NCBI RefSeq assembly: GCF_000003605.2
Contig: NW_003145290.1
Coordinates: 145,140 to 156,014, forward strand
Direction of reading: 5' to 3'
DNA length: 10,875 nt
Origin: Saccoglossus kowalevskii
Lineage: Eukaryota; Hemichordata; Enteropneusta; Harrimaniidae
Positions within the stretch are counted from its first letter, which is position 1; each line of letters starts with the position of its first letter. The position numbers and the translations under genes are program-made. This document shows, one piece after another, positions 6,101 to 10,875 of the stretch. The notes beneath the pieces are model-generated. The model did no database searches. It was not told the DNA's origin and worked only from the letters and a program-made list of their open reading frames with translations.

Positions 6101-8870
6101 CAAATGACGGCCGCTTTAAGGCCGAAAATGCATTGAAATCGCACATTTTCACCATTCCGGACCCGGATCTCAGTTATGCATGGACGGATTTTGTTCAAAT
6201 TTGGTACATACATTAAACATAATAGAACCTTGATGCACGTCATTTCTTTTTTCGGATCTAGTTTGAAATGGCCGACTGGCGGCCATTTTTTTTTAAAGAA
6301 TTCAGTTATGGATTCGTATCCGAGACATGTCTGGATTGATCAAGTTCAAACTTCACACACACATGGTACATCATGTCACAAATAGATATGTGCATTTGTT
6401 TCATGATCCGCTTAACAATAGCTGAATGATGGCCATTTTAAGGCCGAAAATGTATCAAAATCACAATTCCGGAATCGGATCTCAGTCATGCATGGATGGA
6501 TTTTGTTCAGATTTAGTACAATGTGTTGTACATATGCAGGTACATTTCGGTCATGATCTGCTTTGAATGTATATGTCACTCAAATATGAACGGAACGGGG
6601 ACGTGTCATTGACAATGACTTGTCACTTATAAATTAATTTGACGACATCCATGAAGATTTGAGTAATCATTATCTATTAGATGATAAAATGATAAATCTG
6701 GCAGATGTGTGTACTTACCCTGTTAGTTGGTAACTTTACATTACTGGCTTCAAGTGCTAACGTAATTTCTTCATTAACCACAGTAATATCCATTTCTAAG
6801 TAAAAACCAATACTATACATGTAAGTAACTATGTTATAAATCCTTACACTCCTTATAGCTGAATTACTTGTTCATGAATTCCAGTGTCTGAACACTGCAG
6901 TGTGAATTTTAAGTTCTAGAATAATATGAGGCTATTGACATACTTACTGACAGCATTCAGTCTTGTTGAAGTCTGAATAAAATCTCTTCCTTGAACAAAA
7001 ACTTTACCCACTTTATTCCATGTTGGTGCAAGTTTAGCTGTCATAGTATATACAAAACTGGATTGAAAAATACTTGGCAGGAGTCTGGTTACTTTCTCTA
7101 TCTGTAATATTATGTATCGGTAATATTGTCAAATTGAAAATCAAAGAATGCTTAATCAAAGAATTAAAGAGCTTTTGTTTGCTGGGGTATTGAAAGCATA
7201 AAATAAATATTTATAATCTAACACTAACCAGCCTATTCAAACAAGTAGCAAGTTGGCTAATAAAGTGTTGCTCATTGAGATGTGAAAGCATTCTGATCCA
7301 TAGAATTGAAAACTATGTATAAATTGTTTGTCATTGAGAAATGTTCATTTTTCTCTGCATTTAATTGACAATTAAAGTATCAAAAAAAAAAAATCATAAT
7401 TAAATAATAACACATGTTCAAGAGATTGTGGTTTTGACCAAACGCCTGAGGGCAGACAATAAATCATGATATTGCCGAATGACCATGTGTTATTTATTTT
7501 ATCACATCAAGCAGACATCACACCCGCTCCCCCACAAAATAACAACACTTATATTTGAAGTATGCAATACACTGTTTGCTGGAAAAAAATGCGAAATACA
7601 CACAGTATATGTTATTTTCAGCCATGGATACTTTTTTTAATAACCGTGTTCCAGCAGTGTGAACCATACAATTTATCGAGTACAACAGTTTTTAAATGAA
7701 TTGAGAAATTCTCAAACGCAAGTTATTTGACCACTCGCCAGATAAAAATGTCAGATTGCAATGAAACTGACTGAAATTACTTTCTCACGAACGTACTACA
7801 CCTTCTATTCACAAGTCACACAGCTTAAACCGTTTTTGGTTAGCATCAGCGTGGAACTCATACAAAAGCTCACAGCATAGAACATGTTGTATCGATCCCG
7901 GCTGCGACGTTTCAGTGGCGGCTTTGCCGTACATTTTTGCTTCATATAAAGAATACCCTAAACATCAAAACAGAGTATCTTACTTAATATCCATTGTGGC
8001 ACATTTGCTGTCTATTTCGGATGGCTAAAGTTCCTTCAAAACCTTCAAAGCAACCCCCAAAGCAACTGCGGCTGGGGCAGCACCAGTGCAGCGATGTAAT
8101 ATCTACTTGGTGGGCAATATACCATGTAATATCCATTTTAATTCAATGTCATGTGACCGAATCTCAACCAATCCCAGCATGCATAACAGCAGTGAGATGT
8201 GATAAAATCCCCTAATTTTCCAAAGAATATTCTCATTCATATCAATGATTATATATTGATAGCGAAACACAATGTTTAATGCAGTGTTCGTTACTATTTT
8301 GAATCTGCAAAAAGCACTGCCTGTCTACACATTTTTTCACTTAATAAAATCATTTCAAAATATTCATAATATACCTGTAATCCCATTCTGTTAAATTTCG
8401 GCATCAAAATCTTTGATTTGAACAAGGCCTGGTGCATGACAAGATATATCTTGGCTATATCATCAAGTGATGGTGTTGCTAAGATATTTGCTTCTGTAAA
8501 AATCAATTCTCTGAAAGAAAATGGAAAAATAGATATACACCGATGCCAGCTGACTGTGGGTTTACCATATTGCCGAGAAGTTTTGACCCCCTTCTACACT
8601 CACACCATTGCGCCAGTGATTCATAAATAAACAACACAGCTTTTTGCCTGAGGGAAACGCCTAAAATATATGTAGATATATATCACAATACAACATGCAA
8701 ATATATCACAAATTTCCAAACCTGCATTTCATTACTTGCAGTTGATGAACTCGTCCGCCATTTTGCTCCAAAATGTCCTTCTTGATAACTAGAGTAACAT
8801 TGCAAAAATCTGTCATTTCTGGTAGTTTAGTGAAGTATAATGTTGTCGGATTTTTCCATCTATAATCCAT
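1..8870 (-). CDS. C18orf63: C18orf63 homologue, 11 coding exons, 3' end outside window (join of exons)
   Basis: Join on the minus strand: 8870-8722, 8510-8375, 7101-6948, 6795-6719, 4881-4772, 4562-4466, 4183-4104, 2579-2396, 2281-1751, 886-794, 109-1. The sum is 1720 nt, or 573 codons plus one base, with no in-frame stop and every junction GT-AG with matching phase (2,0,1,0,2,0,2,0,0,0). The predicted protein follows human C18orf63 as I remember it along exons 1-8: the block before ILATPS, LAPTWNK (119-125), VQGRDF (131-136), WCYVMP (203-208), PFSSY and RHW (227-238), YGYRLP (242-247), VYF (257-259), TYP (268-270) and VCGVSLK (305-311). Function is unknown for the family; I believe Pfam calls the N-terminal region DUF4708, from memory. 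No signal peptide or membrane segment is seen. The C-terminal part is basic and disordered, which suggests a nuclear protein (inference). Human protein is about 685 residues, so roughly 100 may lie off the left edge. Confidence 0.93.
110..793 (-). other. Intron 10 of the C18orf63 homologue
   Basis: Contains no coding segment I can support. It holds a run of 13 C (496-508), an 11-bp inverted repeat (CAGTGTTTGTC at 672-682 and its complement at 752-762) and, overlapping the second arm, a palindrome TGTTTGT-G-ACAAACA at 745-759. Confidence 0.75.
794..886 (-). CDS. C18orf63: C18orf63 homologue coding exon 10
   Basis: A 93-nt phase 0-0 exon encoding residues 507-537. A second basic cluster, KKQRTKPK, lies 13 residues after the KRKK of exon 9, so the two may form a bipartite nuclear localisation signal. 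The acceptor is TTTTCAG|GAT and the donor CAG|GTAAGA. It is supported by good splice sites, open frame and basic composition; no vertebrate match is claimed. Confidence 0.8.
887..1750 (-). other. Intron 9 of the C18orf63 homologue
   Basis: AT-rich sequence between exons 10 and 9. I looked for exons on both strands and found none with convincing splice sites or composition; the plus-strand reading frame at 1229-1444 has no recognisable product. No repeat or element was recognised. Confidence 0.7.
1751..2281 (-). CDS. C18orf63: C18orf63 homologue coding exon 9 (low-complexity segment)
   Basis: A 531-nt phase 0-0 exon encoding residues 330-506. Composition is rich in Ser, Thr, Pro, Lys and Gln with few hydrophobic clusters, as expected of a disordered linker. 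Short loosely repeated phrases of the kind KPRTVPSFKPVARTP recur. It ends with the basic run GKRKKQ, a candidate nuclear localisation signal. The acceptor is TTTGCAG|GAC and the donor CAG|GTGAGA. Frame continuity and splice sites, not sequence similarity, support this exon; human C18orf63 also has a long low-complexity tail here. Confidence 0.88.
2396..2579 (-). CDS. C18orf63: C18orf63 homologue coding exon 8
   Basis: Encodes residues 268-329. It opens TYPECCVR (human TYPLSCIR) and contains the helix SESILNAFLTDVQNKMPTVC and VCGVSLKIGRKPQY (human LPHICGFPIKMTSKPCYY). The acceptor is ACTGTTCAG|T and the donor AAT|GTAAGT. It ends the region that aligns clearly with vertebrate relatives. Confidence 0.95.
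2785..3910. repeat. E1 internal tandem repeats, about 8 degenerate units
   Basis: The landmark AATTAATAT (or AATTAAT, once degenerate) falls near 2845, 2971, 3119, 3252, 3386, 3502, 3653 and 3809. Each unit also has a block like GTACCAAGTTTCAT, then GAAATG, then AGATATCAGTG and TATGCAAATTAGG. Spacing varies from 116 to 156 bp through small indels, and copies on the left are more diverged. Confidence 0.85.
3957..3988. repeat. E1 terminal hairpin
   Basis: Arms GACTCCCAT (3957-3965) and ATGGGAGTC (3980-3988) pair over 9 bp. After a one-base bulge at 3966, GTG (3967-3969) can pair with CAC (3977-3979), leaving a loop of 7 nt. It directly follows the CA-rich stretch 3921-3943 and marks one end of E1. 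Confidence 0.85.
4104..4183 (-). CDS. C18orf63: C18orf63 homologue coding exon 7
   Basis: Encodes residues 242-267 plus two bases: YGYRLPESDELVFFNVYFPA followed by IGNILF. This matches human YGYKLP...NIYFKMIGERTFT. The acceptor is TATATCAAAG|T and the donor AC|GTATCC, a weaker donor. It is only 80 nt long and has no start codon, so it is invisible to ORF finders; it was located by searching for the missing block between exons 6 and 8. Confidence 0.93.
4466..4562 (-). CDS. C18orf63: C18orf63 homologue coding exon 6
   Basis: Encodes residues 209-241. It carries MKKGKLVNITHDIP, then SPFSSY and KRHWKNM, matching the human MKMGQIINIFHAIP, CPFHSY and QRHWDAL. The open frame runs on past 4466 into the intron, but homology stops at KNM and the donor ATG|GTAGGT lies exactly there. 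Confidence 0.94.
4772..4881 (-). CDS. C18orf63: C18orf63 homologue coding exon 5
   Basis: Encodes residues 173-208 plus two bases. It begins IQDFEI (human LKEFEI) and ends WCYVMP (human WCYVLP). The acceptor is TCAAAACAG|ATT and the donor AG|GTATTT. The split codon AG|T restores serine in front of M-K-K-G of exon 6, as in human PSMKMG. Confidence 0.94.
4942..4976. repeat. E2 terminal hairpin, two-part stem
   Basis: Outer arms AGTCCC (4942-4947) and GGGACT (4971-4976), inner arms TTCGGAC (4950-4956) and GTCCGAA (4960-4966), with a 3-nt loop ATA. The two stems are separated by a 2/4-nt internal loop, giving 13 bp overall. Confidence 0.88.
5335..5339 (+). repeat. Target-site duplication, left copy (TGGAT)
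   Basis: TGGAT directly precedes the LTR; the right copy is 5987-5991, directly after the 3' LTR. The uninterrupted parallel repeat near 6308-6313 reads ATGGAT at the equivalent place, confirming the empty-site structure. Confidence 0.9.
5340..5743 (+). repeat. 5' long terminal repeat, 404 bp
   Basis: Begins TGTCGCATACG and ends ACGTGTGACA, giving the usual TG...CA ends and an imperfect terminal inverted repeat (TGTC-x-CA against TG-x-GACA). A TATA box, TATATATAGG, is at 5457-5466, with TCAG initiator-like sites at 5474-5477 and 5487-5490, so U3 is about 140 bp. No AATAAA polyadenylation signal is seen. Confidence 0.9.
5746..5763 (+). promoter_or_regulatory. Primer-binding site, tRNA-Pro type
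   Basis: TGGGGGCTCGTCCGGGAG lies two bases after the 5' LTR and matches the well-known tRNA-Pro primer site of murine leukaemia-type retroviruses at 17 of 18 positions (last base G instead of T). It would prime minus-strand DNA synthesis by reverse transcriptase. Confidence 0.9.
5788..5934 (+). pseudogene. Truncated gag-like frame fused to LTR sequence
   Basis: An ATG at 5788 opens a 48-codon frame. Its first 28 codons or so, beginning MASEMKDMWKQELMEWADEL, look like the amphipathic start of a gag protein by position and composition. From about 5871 the frame is inside 3' LTR sequence and ends at TGA 5932-5934. The rest of gag and all of pol are deleted. The gag assignment rests on position downstream of the primer-binding site, not on a recognised domain. 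Confidence 0.6.
5871..5986 (+). repeat. 3' LTR remnant, last 116 bp
   Basis: Aligns without gaps to 5628-5743 of the 5' LTR with 6 differences (about 95 % identity); three of these cluster just before the end. The break point at TGTTCG coincides with the end of the surviving gag sequence. The moderate divergence points to an insertion that is not ancient, and younger than E2. Confidence 0.9.
6605..6619. repeat. 15-bp palindrome just outside E2
   Basis: GTCATTG-A-CAATGAC, arms of 7 bp around one base, begins two bases after the right end repeat of E2. It may be the far-end stem of the element or part of the insertion site. Confidence 0.7.
6719..6795 (-). CDS. C18orf63: C18orf63 homologue coding exon 4
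   Basis: Short exon of 77 nt encoding residues 147-172 (phase 1 in, phase 0 out). The sequence DITVVNEEITLALEAS followed by VKLP matches the human NINVTETQVCLSIEA...IRLP strand pattern. The acceptor is TTACTTAG|A and the donor AGG|GTAAGT. The following intron (6718-4882) is the one invaded by element E2. Confidence 0.92.
6948..7101 (-). CDS. C18orf63: C18orf63 homologue coding exon 3
   Basis: Encodes residues 96-146 plus one base. It has the best family signature in the gene, TAKLAPTWNKVG followed by VQGRDF, close to the human TARLAPAWNKTG and IQGRDF blocks. The acceptor is ATTACAG|ATA and the donor CA|GTAAGT. No in-frame ATG of useful length exists, so an open-reading-frame scan misses this exon. 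Confidence 0.95.
7102..8374 (-). other. Intron 2 of the C18orf63 homologue
   Basis: No exon of the gene is missing here, since phases and homology join exon 2 directly to exon 3. It contains an inverted-repeat element at 7402-7500 and a locally CG-richer stretch at about 7885-8100. The latter has a short plus-strand reading frame, starting MAKVPSKPSKQPPKQ, that I do not recognise and do not call as a gene. Confidence 0.7.
7402..7500. repeat. Small inverted-repeat (MITE-like) element
   Basis: AAATAATAACACATG (7402-7416) recurs inverted as CATGTGTTATTTATTTT (7484-7500); the arms match over 10 bp (ATAACACATG) and then with one extra base. The 67-bp interior contains CGCCTGAGGGC. This is the shape of a miniature terminal-inverted-repeat element, but I cannot see a target duplication. 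Confidence 0.45.
8375..8510 (-). CDS. C18orf63: C18orf63 homologue coding exon 2
   Basis: Encodes residues 50-95, including ILATPSLDDIAKIYLVMHQA, which aligns to the human ILTSPVSGILNQIWVVM stretch. The acceptor is TTTCTTTCAG|A and the donor CAG|GTATAT; entry is in phase 2 and exit in phase 0. The open frame continues into the intron for about 25 codons, so the exon end is fixed by the donor and by the start of exon 3. Confidence 0.92.
8722..8870 (-). CDS. C18orf63: C18orf63 homologue coding exon 1 (start codon)
   Basis: Encodes residues 1-49 plus two bases of codon 50. The ATG at 8870-8868 gives a start MDYRWKNPTTLYFTKLPEM, aligning with the human start in length and in the F-x-x-LP pattern. 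It lies 17 nt after a strong polypyrimidine tract and AG (acceptor at 8889-8888), so the exon probably begins at 8887 with a short 5' UTR. The donor AG|GTTTGG at 8722 is weak but joins exon 2 exactly: the junction restores M-K-C-R followed by E-L-I-F, matching human M-C-R-Q-L-L-F. Confidence 0.88.
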
Positions 8871-8887
8871 GACTTGGTGGAGTTGAG

Positions 8888-9330
8888 CTGAAAAAACAAT
8901 TGTATTCGTAACGACATCAGCACCAAACCTATAAGCCGATGGCTTCGCTCGACTCCCCAGTGCCAGGACGCCATTACCGCTAGATCACGCCAGCGCGTTG
9001 TTTACATTTTTACGATACTGAAATTCGTCAGAAAAATTTTATAGTATTTGGGCCATTTTAACATGGTTTGGTTTAGCGCACGGACAATCTGTTCAGGAAC
9101 ACGACCTATCATCTCATGTGGCAAGTTATTAACAGAAACTAACACCGGATTTTGCTGTCGTCTGCTACCTGTTTCTTTTTTTTCCCGCGAAATTTAAAAT
9201 TCGTGGTTTTACCATTCAATAGTCACTACGAATATTAACTAAAATATAATTATTGCAACTACTTACAGCTAAACGCACTTCGACAATAACAATGAACTGT
9301 TGCTAGTGTATATACCAACAATCTGGATGC
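8888..9330 (-). promoter_or_regulatory. Candidate promoter, non-coding first exon and 5' UTR intron
   Basis: The splice acceptor 17 nt before the start codon implies an upstream non-coding exon. On the minus strand the best donor is AGCT|GTAAGT, with the exon ending at 9267 and an intron 9266-8888. A TATATA stretch (minus strand of 9308-9313) lies about 45 nt upstream of that donor, leaving room for a start site near 9280-9290 and a very short first exon. All of this is inference from short signals; a TATA-less start elsewhere is possible. Confidence 0.3.
8941..8991 (-). repeat. Possible tRNA-derived SINE head fragment
   Basis: On the minus strand GGCGTGATCTAGCGGTAATGG resembles the 5' end and A box of a tRNA, and GAGTCGAGCGAAGCC (8955-8941) resembles a B box. 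Box spacing (about 27 bp) is shorter than in an intact tRNA gene and no acceptor stem closes, so a decayed SINE promoter is more likely than a working tRNA. Confidence 0.3.
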
Positions 9331-9374
9331 CGGAGCCGCAACAAATATTAGAAAACGAAATAATCTTTTTCACA

Positions 9375-9768
9375 AGCAAAGGTGGCAGTATTGAAAATCT
9401 GCGTGAATATAAAAACAAGAACAAAAATTGTATTAACGTTGGTGGCACTATTACACTAAACTACCCAAACGAAAGTAGTGTGATGATTGGATTATGATGG
9501 TGCTATAACAAAAGTATCGTCACTGTCAAAAACGAAAGAATTGTTATCACAAACCATGATGGCAGTATTAATATAAATGGCCTCATTTAGAAAAACAAAA
9601 GCAACTATTATATGAACACTAGTGGCGCTATAGCAAATTTACCATTCGTTAAAAAAGAAAGCACATCATAATATTGACGTTAGCGGCGTGGTTATACATT
9701 CATAAACGAAAGTTATTTAGAATGTCAACTTCAGCGGCGCCATTGTGTCAATTAAAAAACGAAAGCAC
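9375..9768 (+). repeat. Degenerate 60-bp tandem array, about 7 units
   Basis: A core like GGTGGCACTAT recurs at 9381, 9441, 9496, 9558, 9621, 9682 and 9733 (steps 60, 55, 62, 63, 61 and 51). Each is followed 25-45 bp later by AAACGAAAG or a close variant (9467, 9530, about 9593, about 9652, 9704, 9757). A weaker unit may precede at about 9326-9360. Reading frames through it (for example from 9300) are broken and not gene-like. Confidence 0.75.
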
Positions 9769-10572
9769 ACGAAGACGTTTCGAACGACGGGAGCGCCAAA
9801 ACAAACAACGACCGTTTGTTGTAATATTCACAGAGAATGTGAAACCATTCTTTAAGGTAATTTATTATACTGGGTGCGAGTCTGTGACATTTCCTCGTGT
9901 AAAATGTATTTTATTTGGAAGTTTCAGCCAATTTCCGGTGTCCAAAAATGATCTTTCGGGTTTGCAGACACTGCGAGCACATCGTTTTAGACGAATGTGA
10001 GGCGGTTTCTTTTTTAAATTAAATAGTTTGAATCAATTGTAAACAGAACCGGGATAATGATCGACTAGAGAAGCCCCAGTAAAATCCGGCGGTAAAACTT
10101 TGTTTCTTTGGAGTAAAATCGAACATAATGACGCGAAACGAAGACTAATACGAATAGTGTTACTATGAATGCTTGCTCATTGTTCCTTCCCGATACAGAA
10201 GTGATATGTAACCATGCGAACAGGACTGCATGTAATGGGGTCAGGGTCATTTGACTGTATGTATGGATTTTTATTCAACATTATGGTGTTTTAATGTACC
10301 ATAAATTTAATTTAATTTAACACATTTACTTGCAATATCTTCTTGTCATGGTTAGCCTCTAAAATGTGACTGTCTTGAAAACAGTACATTTTTGAAGTAG
10401 TGGTTGTCATGGGAACTGAACTTAAGAAAATCTTATGGTAGTTTTAAAAACAAACAAACATGGACACGAAAATTACCAATTTATGGGCAATTTTCGATCA
10501 CAAATAAAAATACAAACAGGCACATTACATTCAGGGAATATATAACAAGTTAAAAAAGTAAACAAAAGAATG
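9769..10572. other. Intergenic stretch, no gene recognised
   Basis: A plus-strand frame runs through 9674-10000 and reads MSTSAAPLCQLKNESTRRRF from 9722. It starts inside the tandem array, has no recognised domain, and could at best be part of an unknown exon. Other items are a TTTAA pentamer repeat (10305-10320) and an 8-bp hairpin CGAAAATT/AATTTTCG (10467-10474 and 10489-10496). Nothing else was found. Confidence 0.6.
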
Positions 10573-10875
10573 TGTCCTGGTCTGCAACTAATTTCAGGTT
10601 TGTGCAACTGTACCCGTGTCCTGGTCTGCTACTAATTTCAGGTTTGTGCAACTGTACCAGTGTCCTGGTCTGCAACTAATTTCAAGTTTGTGCGACTGTA
10701 CCCGTGTCCTGGTCTGCAACTAATTTCAGGTTTGTGCAACTATATACCCGTGTCCTGGTCTGCAACTAATTTCAGGTTTGTGCAACTGTACCCTTGTCCT
10801 GGTCTACTACTAATTTCAAGTTTGTGCGACTGTACCCGTGTCCTGGTCTGCTACTAATTTCAAGTTTGTGCAACT
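10573..10875 (+). repeat. 44-bp minisatellite, 7 copies, continues beyond window
   Basis: TGTCCTGG starts at 10573, 10617, 10661, 10705, 10751, 10795 and 10839. The period is 44 bp except unit 4, which is 46 bp through an extra TA in its end (TATATACCCG). Copies are about 93-98 % alike. Two variants mix: CAGGTTTGTGCAAC and CAAGTTTGTGCGAC. Since 44 is not a multiple of 3, the frame through it shifts among three readings and is not a protein. Confidence 0.95.

Larger units (their letters stand above)
5024..6590 (+). repeat. E2 internal A/B tandem repeats (three AB dimers)
   Basis: A units begin near 5028, 5996 and 6318; B units near 5194, 6167 and 6479. A-to-B steps are 166, 171 and 161 bp, and B-to-A steps about 150 and 151 bp once the LTR insertion is removed. 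Both unit types begin with a TATCTC or GATCTC motif and contain GGCCATTTT and a TTCAAA..TGGTAC-like block, so A and B are themselves related. Dimer period is about 320 bp. The last B unit is truncated and diverged. Confidence 0.88.
4942..6602 (+). mobile_element. Element E2: HINE/Helentron-like element in intron 4, split by an LTR element
   Basis: Order on the plus strand: terminal hairpin (4942-4976), GT-rich microsatellite (about 4988-5015, TGTGTGTCCGTGCGTCTG), then alternating A and B tandem units to about 6590. The outer ends carry a short inverted repeat, GTCCCCATTC (4943-4952) against GAACGGGGAC (6593-6602), one mismatch. It has no coding capacity, and small reading frames inside it are artefacts of the repeats. 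The 5340-5991 segment is a later insertion. Without E2 and its insertion, intron 4 would be only about 180 bp, similar to neighbouring introns. Confidence 0.65.

Noticed and set aside
8941-8991. Functional tRNA gene
   Set aside because: A- and B-box-like motifs are too close together and no acceptor stem forms; at most a decayed SINE head.
9674-10000. Protein gene of 108 codons
   Set aside because: The start lies inside the degenerate array, no domain is recognised and no splice partner is evident; it is mentioned only as part of the intergenic description.
10573-10875. CRISPR array or repeat protein
   Set aside because: The 44-bp units abut without spacers, the host is an animal, and the period is not a multiple of three, so neither a CRISPR nor a protein repeat fits.

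Overview
The window is nuclear DNA of an animal, very likely an AT-rich marine invertebrate (hemichordate, lophotrochozoan or similar; the phylum cannot be fixed from this stretch alone). Evidence: GT-AG introns of 114-1837 bp splitting a conserved bilaterian gene, interspersed elements with internal tandem repeats, an LTR retrotransposon remnant and satellite-like arrays. Nothing looks prokaryotic.

Positions 1-8887 (minus strand) hold one gene, a homologue of human C18orf63, an uncharacterised protein family. I could build eleven coding exons whose splice phases all agree, giving 573 codons plus one base with no internal stop. The start codon is at 8870, and the gene runs off the left edge before its stop. 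Exons 1-8 encode the conserved N-terminal core (residues 1-329). Exon 9 is a long low-complexity Ser/Thr/Pro/Lys-rich segment. Exons 10-11 add basic clusters and a SAP-like helix pair not previously noted by me for this family. A possible non-coding first exon and TATA-type promoter lie at about 9267-9315.

Two introns are enlarged by transposable elements. Intron 7 carries element E1 (about 2780-3988): tandem repeats, a CA-rich microsatellite, then a terminal hairpin. Intron 4 carries element E2 (4942-6602): a terminal hairpin, a GT-rich microsatellite, then alternating A/B tandem repeats. Both have the layout of Helitron/Helentron-derived non-autonomous elements (HINE, DINE-1 and bivalve 'pearl' type). 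They lie in opposite orientations and share a repeat core. E2 is interrupted by a younger, internally deleted LTR retrotransposon (5340-5986) with a 5-bp target duplication TGGAT and a tRNA-Pro-type primer-binding site.

Right of the gene (9300-10875) no gene is recognised. A degenerate array of roughly 60-bp units (about 9375-9768) sits just upstream of the candidate promoter. A 44-bp minisatellite (10573-10875) runs off the right edge. The 'system' here is therefore an orphan conserved gene plus a nested transposon landscape, not a defence or metabolic cluster.
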